The notes: generated from the letters alone by a model not told the origin. A stretch of DNA of 64,000 bases from Oceanisphaera marina (GCF_014643915.1 NZ_BMKE01000008.1:1-64000), one strand, 5' to 3'; shown: positions 27,323 to 35,356, counted from the first letter of the stretch. Numbers and translations: made by a program.

Positions 27323-28315
27323 ATGAAGCAATCCTATATTGAACGCCAACGCCAGATCCGTTTTGTGAAGGAGTATTTCTCCGGTCAACTGGCGCAGCAG
27401 CTCAATTTGCTGGAAGTGCAGGCCCCTATTCTCAGCCGCCTGGGTGATGGTATGCAAGATAACCTGTCTGGCTCCGAAAAAGCAGTGCAGGTAAAAGTAA
27501 AAGCGATTCCCGGCTCCACCTTCGAAGTCGTGCACTCACTGGCAAAATGGAAGCGTCATACCTTGGCTCGCTTTGGCTTTGAAGCGGGTGAAGGTATTTA
27601 TACGCACATGAAGGCGCTGCGCCCGGACGAAGATCGGTTAAGCCCCATTCACTCTGTGTATGTCGACCAGTGGGACTGGGAGCAGGTGATGTCGACCCAG
27701 GATCGTGACGCCGACTTCCTGGTGCGTACCGTGCAGCAGATTTATCACGGCATCAAACAAACCGAAATGGCCGCCGCCGCCGAATTTGGTCTGACGCCAT
27801 TTTTACCCGAACACATCCAGATTCTGCACGCCGAAGAGCTGCTGACCCGCTATCCCGATTTGGATGCCAAAGGCCGTGAGCGCGCCATTGCCAAAGAATT
27901 TGGCGCAGTCTTTTTAATTGGCATTGGCTGCCAGTTGAGTCATGGTGACATTCATGATGTGCGAGCTCCTGATTATGACGACTGGTCCAGCACAGGTAAA
28001 GATGGTCTGGCGGGATTGAACGGCGATATTCTGGTATGGAATCCGGTACTGGAAGATGCCTTCGAGCTATCTTCCATGGGGATTCGGGTGGATCAGGAAG
28101 CCTTGCAGCGCCAGCTGGCAATGACTGGGCAAGAAGATCGCGCTACTCAGGAGTGGCATCAGGCATTGCTGGCCGGTGAATTGCCACAGACTATTGGTGG
28201 CGGCATTGGTCAATCTCGTCTTGCCATGTTGTTGCTGCAGCTCTCGCATATTGGTCAGGTGCAATGCGGGGTTTGGCCTGCGGAGTTGCACGATTCGGTA
28301 GACGCCTTGTTGTAA
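27323..28315 (+). CDS. asnA: Aspartate-ammonia ligase AsnA
   Basis: A 330-residue ammonia-dependent asparagine synthetase with a class II aminoacyl-tRNA-synthetase-like fold. Blocks include [19 protein letters not shown] near residue 32, [13 protein letters not shown] near 71, [25 protein letters not shown] near 96 and the C-terminal [10 protein letters not shown]. The ATG at 27323 gives the E. coli start ([12 protein letters not shown]) and exactly 330 residues; the GTG three codons upstream overlaps the AGGTG ribosome site. It is controlled by divergent asnC. Confidence 0.95.
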   Translation: MKQSYIERQRQIRFVKEYFSGQLAQQLNLLEVQAPILSRLGDGMQDNLSGSEKAVQVKVKAIPGSTFEVVHSLAKWKRHTLARFGFEAGEGIYTHMKALRPDEDRLSPIHSVYVDQWDWEQVMSTQDRDADFLVRTVQQIYHGIKQTEMAAAAEFGLTPFLPEHIQILHAEELLTRYPDLDAKGRERAIAKEFGAVFLIGIGCQLSHGDIHDVRAPDYDDWSSTGKDGLAGLNGDILVWNPVLEDAFELSSMGIRVDQEALQRQLAMTGQEDRATQEWHQALLAGELPQTIGGGIGQSRLAMLLLQLSHIGQVQCGVWPAELHDSVDALL

Positions 28316-28355
28316 GTGATGCTGTAAGCCAGTTTAAGCATTGGCTCAAGCATTT

Positions 28356-28384
28356 AAAACGGGAACCTCAGGGTTCCCGTTTTT
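28356..28384 (+). terminator. Intrinsic terminator of asnA
   Basis: A 12-bp stem AAAACGGGAACC/GGTTCCCGTTTT with loop TCAG. The A-rich left side may also serve the convergent CBS gene. Confidence 0.9.
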
Positions 28385-28400
28385 ACTTCGATAACGCAGG

Positions 28401-28814
28401 TTAATAACTGATTGAGCAGTTTTGCAGTTGTTCATTCAGCACTTGCATGACCTGATGCCGAGTGACAATGCCGATCACTTTATCGTCTTCTACTACCGGG
28501 TACAGCTTGGGCTTGGCACCGCCCATCATGCGCGCCAGTTCAAATACATCGGTATCGGGTGAAACGGTTAACGGCTCTTTATACATCAGGTCGTTGACCG
28601 TGACGCGGTTGTCGCAGTGATAGCTGGCTTTAACCAAATTGGGGATACAGTCTTGCTCGGAAAGAAAGCCGATGATTTTGCGTTGCGTATCCACTACCGG
28701 CAGGCCGCTTAGTTCGGAAGACAGTAATTTGTCTAGCGCCTCTGTGATGGACATGTTTGCCGTCAGCAAGGGGATGCTCCGCCGCATAATTTCGCTTACC
28801 GTTGCCATTGCCAT
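28401..28814 (-). CDS. Two-CBS-domain protein
   Basis: A 137-residue protein made of two CBS domains (about 8-62 and 73-130), separated by a short linker. Typical endings are SGLPVVDTQRKIIGFLSEQD near residue 35 and LYPVVEDDKVIGIVTRHQV near 104. Such stand-alone CBS pairs bind adenine nucleotides and regulate partners; no partner is evident here. AAGGAG lies nine bases before the ATG. It is a single-gene unit convergent with asnA. Confidence 0.85.
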   Translation of the reverse strand: MAMATVSEIMRRSIPLLTANMSITEALDKLLSSELSGLPVVDTQRKIIGFLSEQDCIPNLVKASYHCDNRVTVNDLMYKEPLTVSPDTDVFELARMMGGAKPKLYPVVEDDKVIGIVTRHQVMQVLNEQLQNCSISY

Positions 28815-29101
28815 AATGATTCTCCTTCAACATGGGCCTGAACCGAGTGTGCCACTATATTGCCCAGTAAGCCAACCGGAGCCGAGTGAAGAGGTCGTTA
28901 ACAGCCTCACTGCAGTTGCACCACCTTAACAGTATAGTGCACCGGCAAGCCGGTAAAGTGGCAAGTGCCGCATTATTGTAAGCGTAAGCGTAAGCGTAAG
29001 TGTTGTGCGAAGTGCTTTATCGGGTGGTTAATGAGCTCACCCCCGACAGTCGCTTACTGTCGGGGGTGAGTATGTATCGCGAGTGATACGGCTTAGGGTG
29101 A
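28815..29101. other. Spacer with a 15-bp hairpin after fapF
   Basis: No gene is seen. A short (GTAAGC)n tract lies at 28979-29002. A perfect 15-bp stem (29036-29050, 29056-29070; loop CGCTT) of CTCACCCCCGACAGT type lies 32 nt beyond the fapF stop. It has no T-run on either strand, so it may be a processed or Rho-assisted 3' end of the fap transcript. Confidence 0.55.
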
Positions 29102-30286
29102 TTAAAAGCGATAGGGGAAGCGTACACCCACCACATAGTCGGGGGCGTCTTGTGTTAAACCGGCTGCCCAGTTGACGACCATCGACAGATTATCGTCTAT
29201 GGCCCAGGTAACGCCCATGCCCATGGTGGCCGAGTTACCGTTGGTGTCCGGGACTTTAACCAGGCTATCGCCATCCAGAGCCTGCTTTGCTTCTCGGTTA
29301 AAGCTCTGGTTAAAGTTCAGTGACAAGCTCAGGCGTTCGCTCAGGGCGAAGGCCATGCCCAGGCCATAACCAAAAGAATCACCCAGCTGTATTTCACCTG
29401 GCTGATCACCACCGGCTGCCGACACATCGTCGAAGCTGCCTTTCAGGTAATGGGTATAGTCGACGCTGGCAAATAAAATGGCCGGATCCACGGTTTTAAC
29501 GGCAGAGAAGCCCGTCGACAGTCCCCACAAGCCACTACCCGTGGCCAACTCGGACGGTACATCCTGTAGGTTTGTATTAGCATTACTAGGGCTGTTGGGA
29601 ATACCATAAGGGTCGCGGCCGGTGGGGGCTGTGACCCTGAAGTTCCACACCAGATCGGGTCGGCTGCTGGTTTCGGTGAGCAGTCGATAATAAACAGCGG
29701 CGCTGATATCGCCGATGTTGCTGTCACTGAGACTGTCTGTAATTGTGCCGTTATTACCGTCTTTGGCTGTGTATTCCATATAACGATAAACGTAGGGTAT
29801 TTTCAGCTCGGCCTGCCAGCGGTCGTTAAAGGTGTAACGGCCGGTGATGTCCGCGGTCCACTGGTGGGAGCGAATACGATCGGTCTCGATACGGCCAAGG
29901 AAAATGGCATCGGCAAAGCTCAAGCCCCGTAACAGCAGCTGCTTGCGATCGTAATAGGCGTAGCTCATGCCAAAGTCGAGACTGAATTTGCGATCGAATA
30001 CGTTATGTTGTTCTATCAACAGATCTTCGGTCGCTCGGCTGGGAGCGGGCTCGCGCCGCTCGCCGCTTACCCGGGTAGCTGCACCTTGCGCGCCGGACTG
30101 TTGTTGGCTGGTCGCCAGGCGATTTTGCAACTGATGTAGCTGCTGGTTTTGCTGAATAAGTTGCTGGCGTAAATTATCAAGTTGCTGCTGCAATAATGCC
30201 TCTTCGGAAGCCGAAGAGGCATTTTGGGCCATCGCCATGGTAGAAGAGCAACTTAATATCGCCAATACAATGGTTGTTTTTTTCAT
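29102..30286 (-). CDS. fapF: Fap amyloid secretion outer-membrane pore (FapF-like)
   Basis: A 394-residue precursor: a signal peptide ends near AMAQ-N (residue 21), followed by a Gln-rich coiled-coil segment (about 27-65, QQQLDNLRQQLIQQNQQ...). A basic Pro-rich linker precedes a beta-barrel from about residue 95 to the terminal Phe (VGVRFPYRF). This is the FapF plan: a trimerising coiled coil that gates a barrel exporting amyloid subunits across the outer membrane. The ATG at 30286 has AGGGA spaced properly; the ATG two codons earlier is too close. It is the last gene of the leftward fap operon, 29 nt after fapE. Confidence 0.85.
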   Translation of the reverse strand: MKKTTIVLAILSCSSTMAMAQNASSASEEALLQQQLDNLRQQLIQQNQQLHQLQNRLATSQQQSGAQGAATRVSGERREPAPSRATEDLLIEQHNVFDRKFSLDFGMSYAYYDRKQLLLRGLSFADAIFLGRIETDRIRSHQWTADITGRYTFNDRWQAELKIPYVYRYMEYTAKDGNNGTITDSLSDSNIGDISAAVYYRLLTETSSRPDLVWNFRVTAPTGRDPYGIPNSPSNANTNLQDVPSELATGSGLWGLSTGFSAVKTVDPAILFASVDYTHYLKGSFDDVSAAGGDQPGEIQLGDSFGYGLGMAFALSERLSLSLNFNQSFNREAKQALDGDSLVKVPDTNGNSATMGMGVTWAIDDNLSMVVNWAAGLTQDAPDYVVGVRFPYRF

Positions 30287-30315
30287 GCGCATTCCCTGCG
30301 AGTAAGTGATCGCGA

Positions 30316-31038
30316 TTATCTAATCCCCATAGGCAACTGCTGCTGCAGGGTCTTGGCTAAATCGGTATAGGCACCTATTTTATCGCCCATGTAGAACTTA
30401 GCCTGATTAGACAATAGCTTATTATTATCGGCAATACTAAATTGTTGTACAAAACCCTGGTTGCCGTTGTTGTTACGCACCATTTGCGCCGCCGTTATTT
30501 TGTTGTCATCCGAGGTATATGCCATGCCGATACCTTTGCTGTTAAACTCGTAACGCACCATGCCTTGAGGCATCTTGAGTTGATAGTGTCCTCCCGAGTT
30601 GATTGTTGAGCCTTGAGTCGGCATATAGCCGGGTATAAAACTCAAATCATTAATGCCTGTGTTGTTATTACCGGCAATTTGCGCTAACTGAACCAGACCG
30701 CTGCCGTTAGGGGTATTGTTCGCCGTGGCATCCGTTGATAAAGGCGTATCGTTACCGTATACGTTAACTGTTACCTTGGGTTGATTACGATTGAAGTTCA
30801 CGTTTAACTGCATACCGCTGCTTAATATGCTGCCGTTAGGGCCCGCGATCGAGGTTATAAATTCAATGCCAAAATAATGATTTTGGGGGCCAGATACATA
30901 CTTACCACGCTGTGCGCCCAGTACGTCATCGCTTAGCAGTACGCCCACCTCAGAGTTATTGAACAAGGTGGGAAGTTCTGCGGCTTGTGCCATTCCGATG
31001 GTTGATGCCAACGCCAGCAATCCTGCTATCCGTTTCAT
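30316..31038 (-). CDS. fapE: Fap amyloid-associated protein (FapE-like)
   Basis: A 240-residue secreted protein. A signal peptide ends near AQAA-E (residue 21), then SEVGVLLSDDVLGAQRGKYV near 28-47, a stretch shared with Pseudomonas FapE as I recall. The middle is Asn/Gly rich, with GSGLVQLAQIAGNNNTG near 109 that resembles an amyloid repeat core. FapE is a minor component of the extracellular fibre. The ATG at 31038 is preceded by GAGGTTATT; the longer frame into fapD lacks a ribosome site. It lies just 7 nt beyond the fapD stop, between fapD and fapF. Confidence 0.82.
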   Translation of the reverse strand: MKRIAGLLALASTIGMAQAAELPTLFNNSEVGVLLSDDVLGAQRGKYVSGPQNHYFGIEFITSIAGPNGSILSSGMQLNVNFNRNQPKVTVNVYGNDTPLSTDATANNTPNGSGLVQLAQIAGNNNTGINDLSFIPGYMPTQGSTINSGGHYQLKMPQGMVRYEFNSKGIGMAYTSDDNKITAAQMVRNNNGNQGFVQQFSIADNNKLLSNQAKFYMGDKIGAYTDLAKTLQQQLPMGIR

Positions 31039-31045
31039 AATAACC

Positions 31046-31732
31046 TCACAACAAGTCTTTATAGTTGAAGCCAAATTCCATCAGGGCTGCATCAGACACA
31101 GGAACAAAGCGTCCGTCTCGGCCTCGCGCGGTCAGGGGGAGGGCGGGATTGGCCAAAATAGAGTGCTTGTCGTAGCCTTCACCAATAATGGCTAACACTA
31201 TATTGTTCCAGCCAGCCAGAAACTCATCCATTTCAACAATTTGATTGCCAAGAGCCGGGTCTGCCAAATAAACCCGACCTTCGCTATCAATTTTTTTAAG
31301 CACCACAAAGTGATGAAAACCTTTAATGTTCAGCAGCACAACAGAAGGAATGGTAAGTTGGTCAATATTTTCTGATTTTACTTTAAATCCTTTCGCCTGC
31401 ATGCCCAGCATTTCTACATAATTTTTCATGTCCAGCATGGAAAATCCGTATTGAGATACTAACTCCGGATCTGCCATGGCCAGCATACCGTCCATTACCC
31501 ATTTTTCTTTGGTTGGTATGTTATAGGAATACTTTAATATGGTCGCTACCGAAGCCGCACCACAACTGAAGTCGGTTTGTTGCTGTTCTACGCCGATAAA
31601 ACGACGTTCGGCCAGGCTGGTTACTTTTTTACTGGCACCACCTACGCCGGATACTACGCCTGTCATATTAATATTGGCAGCCATAGTGGAATAAGAAAGG
31701 GAGAGTAATACGCTAATCAGAAGTAGCTTCAT
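31046..31732 (-). CDS. fapD: C39-family peptidase of the Fap system (FapD-like)
   Basis: A 228-residue periplasmic cysteine peptidase with a signal peptide ending near TMAA-N. The C39 catalytic set is visible: QQTDFSCGAAS with Cys57 and the oxyanion Gln just upstream, His140/141 in IKGFHHFVVL, and Asp158 in YLADPALG. In Pseudomonas FapD is needed for processing or export of amyloid subunits. Its place directly after the major subunit gene and before fapE-fapF is canonical. The ATG follows AGGGAACGGCA. A partial terminator separates it from fapC, so it is probably made at lower level. Confidence 0.88.
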   Translation of the reverse strand: MKLLLISVLLSLSYSTMAANINMTGVVSGVGGASKKVTSLAERRFIGVEQQQTDFSCGAASVATILKYSYNIPTKEKWVMDGMLAMADPELVSQYGFSMLDMKNYVEMLGMQAKGFKVKSENIDQLTIPSVVLLNIKGFHHFVVLKKIDSEGRVYLADPALGNQIVEMDEFLAGWNNIVLAIIGEGYDKHSILANPALPLTARGRDGRFVPVSDAALMEFGFNYKDLL

Positions 31733-31758
31733 TGCCGTTCCCTCAGCAAAGAATAAAA

Positions 31759-31780
31759 GGCTCCGGATTGCTCCGGAGCC
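31759..31780 (-). terminator. Candidate attenuator between fapC and fapD
   Basis: A 9-bp stem GGCTCCGGA/TCCGGAGCC with a 4-nt loop. On the minus strand it is followed by TTTTATTCTTT. It lies 9 nt after the fapC stop and would end part of the transcripts, keeping fapD-F below fapC. Confidence 0.65.
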
Positions 31781-31789
31781 AGAGGAGCG

Positions 31790-32935
31790 TTAGAAGTTAC
31801 CTACGCTAAGTGCCATGTTGTTGCTTTGCAGGTTGTTGGTACCCGCCGCCACGTTAACGCCTACGTTACCAGCAGCACCGTTCAATGAACCGCCACTCAG
31901 TACCGCGTTATTCACGTTGGTACGACCCTGGATGGTATTGTAAGTTTTCACGCCACCGACCATGACGATTCCCAACTTGATATCACCTTCTTCAGCAAAT
32001 TCGAAGTGACCATCATTGTCGGAGCTGGGCGAATCGCCACCAGCGCCCGGTGCACCATCAAAGTCCATATGACCCCAGTACTGACCACCAGTATGGCCGT
32101 CAGAAGCGGAACCACCTTGCCAGATCTCAGGGTAAACGTCGTTACTCTGAACGCTGGTACCTTCATAGGAACCGTAAGCCTTACCAACCAATGCCACCCC
32201 AACGGTCTCGCCTTCACGTCTGGTTGTTAGGGTCTTGTTAGTAGTGTTGTTGTTGGTAGTGAACTGTTTGTTATCTACGGTAGATACCGCCAGGCTGGCA
32301 TTCTGGCCGTAAGACAGGGCAAAGTTATTGGCCTGTACGTTACCGTTACCAGCGGCGACGTTTACGCCCAGGTTACCGGCAGAACGGTTCAGCGAGCCGC
32401 CGTCAATTCGGGCATTGTTATGGTTACCCTGGTTGTCGACATCGTTATACGCAGAAACCTGACTAGAACCAATTTCGGCATCAACAGAAGCTCCACCATT
32501 CTTATCCCAGTGGGTATTACCTGGGCGGCCTCGACGTTCATTATTATCACCGCCTTCACCTTCATCTGGAGCGGCATCATCACCCAATACGGTCATGGCT
32601 GTATTGTTGGCCTGTACGTTGTTATCACCAGCGGCGACGTTCACACCGCCATTACCGGCCATGTTGTTACCCGAGCCACCAGAAATATTGGCATTGTTGG
32701 TGTTACGGGTATTGCCAACCCAGTTGTTGGTGGTATTTTGATAACTATCAATTACCGCCATGCCCAGTTTGTTAACACCGATAGAGCCATGAATTTTAGC
32801 GTGGCCGCTATAATCAATATGGTTTGTAATATGAACATGCTTGTAAATATCAACACCGGTATCAGAAGCATTGGCATAACCACTTAAACCAAGCATAACA
32901 ACGGCTGCTACTGGGGCTATAATAAGTTTTTTCAT
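31790..32935 (-). CDS. fapC: Functional amyloid major subunit (FapC-like), three repeats
   Basis: A 381-residue secreted protein; signal peptide cleaved near ANA-S (residue 23). Three imperfect repeats built on NNA-I-GGS...GVNVAAG-N-QANN lie at about 80-117, 173-210 and 342-381, the last ending in NF at the C-terminus. Each is preceded by a related Tyr/Asn segment, so the true unit is about 60 residues. Linker 1 is acidic then Arg/Gly; linker 2 is long (about 130 residues) and acidic. Linkers and repeats hold no cysteine. The repeat plan and place before fapD define a FapC-type fibre subunit. AGGAGAGAGACA precedes the ATG at 32935. Confidence 0.85.
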   Translation of the reverse strand: MKKLIIAPVAAVVMLGLSGYANASDTGVDIYKHVHITNHIDYSGHAKIHGSIGVNKLGMAVIDSYQNTTNNWVGNTRNTNNANISGGSGNNMAGNGGVNVAAGDNNVQANNTAMTVLGDDAAPDEGEGGDNNERRGRPGNTHWDKNGGASVDAEIGSSQVSAYNDVDNQGNHNNARIDGGSLNRSAGNLGVNVAAGNGNVQANNFALSYGQNASLAVSTVDNKQFTTNNNTTNKTLTTRREGETVGVALVGKAYGSYEGTSVQSNDVYPEIWQGGSASDGHTGGQYWGHMDFDGAPGAGGDSPSSDNDGHFEFAEEGDIKLGIVMVGGVKTYNTIQGRTNVNNAVLSGGSLNGAAGNVGVNVAAGTNNLQSNNMALSVGNF

Positions 32936-32990
32936 TGTCTCTCTCCTTGAAAGCAATTTTTACTCTTTAACACACTGCAATTACGACTTG

Positions 32991-33013
32991 TTTCTGGTGG
33001 CACCCACCAGAAA
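32991..33013 (-). other. Hairpin between fapB and fapC
   Basis: TTTCTGGTGG-CAC-CCACCAGAAA is a perfect 10-bp stem 9 nt after the fapB stop on the minus strand. No T-run follows, so it is more likely a processing or stabilising element than a terminator. Confidence 0.55.
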
Positions 33014-33022
33014 GGCTGCCGT

Positions 33023-33622
33023 TTATTGGATGGGCATGGACACCCGGTTTACTGCTATATTGCCATTTCCGGCAATCTGGTTAAGTTGAATGGTGCCGGT
33101 GGCTCCTTTCAACGAATTGTTATCTAAATAGACGGTTTTATTATTGATGTCGTCATTATCATTTGAGTTGTTCGTTGCCGGCGGACGAATACTGAGTGAT
33201 ATATCCGAGAGCATTTGAATGTTGTCGCCAAACGCCAGGGCAATATCGTTTAGCTGAGCATTGCCCGAACCGGCAACCTGGTTTACAGAAATCAGACCGC
33301 GAGCGTTAGTTAAGGTGTTGGCACCCATACTGACATTGGCGGAGCCGGTATCAGCGGAAGTCGTGGTTTGCATGAATGAACGATTCAGCGTTTGCGCATT
33401 TTTACCCAAGGCGATGCTGGTATTATTAGCCTGAATATTGTTGTCGCCGGCAGCGACGTTGATACCGACAAAACCACTGGCTTCGTTTAGCGTGTTGGGC
33501 TCAATGCGATTAACATTTTGCGGTAAGCCAGCAGCAGATACATGAAGGGATGCAAACAGCATGGTGGCTACTGTATAGTTCACGGTAACGCTGGCTACTT
33601 TTATAACGCTGTCCCTATACAT
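33023..33622 (-). CDS. fapB: Minor amyloid subunit (FapB-like, possibly FapA)
   Basis: A 199-residue secreted protein; the signal peptide runs to about SAA-G (residue 31). It has three shorter repeats without the long linkers of fapC, at about 43-73 (GFVGINVAAGDNNIQANN), 102-132 (ISVNQVAGSGNAQLND) and 168-199 (IQLNQIAGNGNIAVNR). Repeat 1 resembles FapC repeats; repeats 2 and 3 use the NQ-AG-GN form. This fits the FapB nucleator. Since it is the first gene, a diverged FapA cannot be excluded; no other fapA candidate is present. The ATG at 33622 has AGGGAGC upstream; earlier starts extend into the promoter. Confidence 0.78.
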   Translation of the reverse strand: MYRDSVIKVASVTVNYTVATMLFASLHVSAAGLPQNVNRIEPNTLNEASGFVGINVAAGDNNIQANNTSIALGKNAQTLNRSFMQTTTSADTGSANVSMGANTLTNARGLISVNQVAGSGNAQLNDIALAFGDNIQMLSDISLSIRPPATNNSNDNDDINNKTVYLDNNSLKGATGTIQLNQIAGNGNIAVNRVSMPIQ

Positions 33623-33680
33623 ATCATGCTCCCTGCATGTCGCGAATCTGGTATTTGGTGACTCTGTGCATAGATAAGCT

Positions 33681-33695
33681 GCAAAAGCGGGGCCA
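33681..33695 (-). promoter_or_regulatory. Sigma-54 promoter of the fap operon
   Basis: On the minus strand: TGGC (33695-33692), seven bases CCCGCTT, TTGC (33684-33681), then A. This matches the -24/-12 consensus TGGCAC-N5-TTGCA with exact spacing. The predicted start is about 33670, giving a leader of about 48 nt to the fapB ATG. Confidence 0.8.
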
Positions 33696-33747
33696 ACTTT
33701 TAAGTTGTTGATATTTATACTTTTGTTTTTTTGGAGGGAGTTCGTTT

Positions 33748-33763
33748 GTCTCAACAAAGAGAC
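33748..33763. promoter_or_regulatory. Candidate enhancer site for the divergent activator
   Basis: GTCTC-AACAAA-GAGAC is a perfect dyad centred about 85 bases upstream of the predicted fap start, typical for a sigma-54 activator site. The remainder of the 351-nt divergent region is very AT-rich (33770-33900), allowing bending. Confidence 0.5.
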
Positions 33764-33973
33764 TAGCTCGCTTTTTTAAAAAAATAACCTAATATTAATC
33801 AATGGTTTATCTTTGTTTCTCGTAAATATCGATTTTTATCAAAGATGAGACATTATTACCTTTTGTTAATATAAATTTTATTTTATGGCTGAAGCGCATA
33901 TAAGATTTTTGTACCTGACCGTTATCGGCTAGCCTTAAGAACATACCGGCATCATCAAAGCAGGGAATAGCGA

Positions 33974-35299
33974 ATGAATCACCGGCAGCAAGATCACCCG
34001 ATATTGTTTTTGTGTCATGGCAATAGTGAAATTGTGAGTGAAATTAGCAGGATGGAGTGGGATGTGAGGCATGTGAATAACCTCGTCAGCCCTCCATCTG
34101 CTTCTGTTATGGAGGGAGTGCAGGTTGGTGTCATTGAAATAAGTGAAGCAACAAACATAGACTCTATTGAATCATTTATCAGAGTTCATGCCCGTGTTTT
34201 TTGGATAGCCATGATCAGTAAGTCTCATTTGAATAATGATGCGGTGCGCTATGTACTGAAAAACTATTTTTATGATTTTCATACCAGCCCACCCGACTTT
34301 ACGCGGCTGCAATTCATGCTGGGGCATGCGCTGGGCATGGCTCGATTGTGTGACACAGGTCGGGCGGCCGTGACGTCTTTTGATTCAAACGAAATGATTT
34401 TGGGTCAAAGTCAGAGCATGCATTTTCTAAAACAGCAGATGCAAAAACTGTCACGCTGCCAGCTTCCGGTATTGATCACGGGTGAAAGCGGCACAGGCAA
34501 AGAGCTGGTTGCACGCAAGCTGCATGAGGCATCCGAGTGTGCCGAGGGACCTTTCATTCCCGTTAACTGTGGTGCCTTGCCGGCTCAACTGGTGCAATCG
34601 GAATTGTTTGGTCATGAAAAGGGGGCTTTTACCGGGGCGACTCAGCGAAAAATCGGTAAACTTGAAGCGGCTCATAATGGTTCCTTGTTTCTGGATGAAA
34701 TTGGCGATTTGCCATTGGAGGAGCAGGTCAATCTATTGCGTTTTCTGCAAGAGAAAACCATAGAAAGAGTAGGATCACATGAGTCCATTCATCTTAATGT
34801 ACGCATTATTGCCGCGACCCATGTGGACTTGGAAGCGGCGGTGAAAGAGGGGCGCTTTCGCGAAGATCTCTACTTTCGGCTTAATGTCATTCGCTTGAAA
34901 ATACCGCCGCTGCGTCAACGTGGAGATGACATTCTGTTGTTGGCAAGAAAATTCTTGCAGCAGCAGGAAGGCAGTAACCGGTTGGATTTCTCTGAACAGG
35001 CCGATGTTGCCATGCTGCAGTATCGCTGGCCGGGCAATGTGCGCGAGCTGCTTAATCGCGTTCAGCGCGCCAGTGTCATGACCACTGGGCGTTACATCCA
35101 ACCTATTGATCTGGAAATTGACTCGGGCCCGCCGCCTACCGAGGGAGAATGTCTTAAAGTGATTCGTGAAGTCGCGGAGCGAGAGGCGCTGGCTCGTGCA
35201 CTTAATGAGTCTCATGGCAAGATCAGCTCGGTGGCCAAGCAATTAAACGTATCGCGAGCCACCCTGTATCGATTACTGGACAAATACAGCCTGTTGTAA
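33974..35299 (+). CDS. Sigma-54-dependent activator, VpsR-like, divergent from fap
   Basis: A 441-residue three-domain regulator. The N-terminal 125 residues resemble the atypical receiver of VpsR; the segment VGVIEISEA puts Glu55 where a phosphoacceptor Asp is expected. The AAA+ core is complete: Walker A GESGTGKE at 170-177, GAFTGA at 217-222, Walker B LFLDE at 238-242, and FREDLYFRLNVIRL. The Fis-type HTH ends the protein (SSVAKQLNVSRATLYRLLDKY). Unlike VpsR, GAFTGA is intact, so contact with sigma-54 is expected. Its divergent place and the sigma-54 promoter of fap make it the likely fap activator (inference). Confidence 0.85.
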   Translation: MNHRQQDHPILFLCHGNSEIVSEISRMEWDVRHVNNLVSPPSASVMEGVQVGVIEISEATNIDSIESFIRVHARVFWIAMISKSHLNNDAVRYVLKNYFYDFHTSPPDFTRLQFMLGHALGMARLCDTGRAAVTSFDSNEMILGQSQSMHFLKQQMQKLSRCQLPVLITGESGTGKELVARKLHEASECAEGPFIPVNCGALPAQLVQSELFGHEKGAFTGATQRKIGKLEAAHNGSLFLDEIGDLPLEEQVNLLRFLQEKTIERVGSHESIHLNVRIIAATHVDLEAAVKEGRFREDLYFRLNVIRLKIPPLRQRGDDILLLARKFLQQQEGSNRLDFSEQADVAMLQYRWPGNVRELLNRVQRASVMTTGRYIQPIDLEIDSGPPPTEGECLKVIREVAEREALARALNESHGKISSVAKQLNVSRATLYRLLDKYSLL

Positions 35300-35327
35300 C
35301 CTTGTTTATGGAACCCTATGAAACGGT

Positions 35328-35356
35328 AAACGGTCACTCTTCAGTGACCGTTTTTT
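35328..35356 (+). terminator. Intrinsic terminator of the sigma-54 activator
   Basis: An 11-bp stem AAACGGTCACT/AGTGACCGTTT with loop CTTC and T-run. Confidence 0.9.

Noticed and set aside
28979-29002. (GTAAGC)n tandem tract as a functional satellite or CRISPR-like array
   Set aside because: Only about three and a half units, no spacers, no cas genes. It is a simple-sequence tract.
31790-33757. Repeats in fapB/fapC read as adhesin, heme-utilisation or ice-binding proteins
   Set aside because: The neighbouring C39 peptidase, FapE-like protein and coiled-coil-plus-barrel pore fit a Fap amyloid system better.
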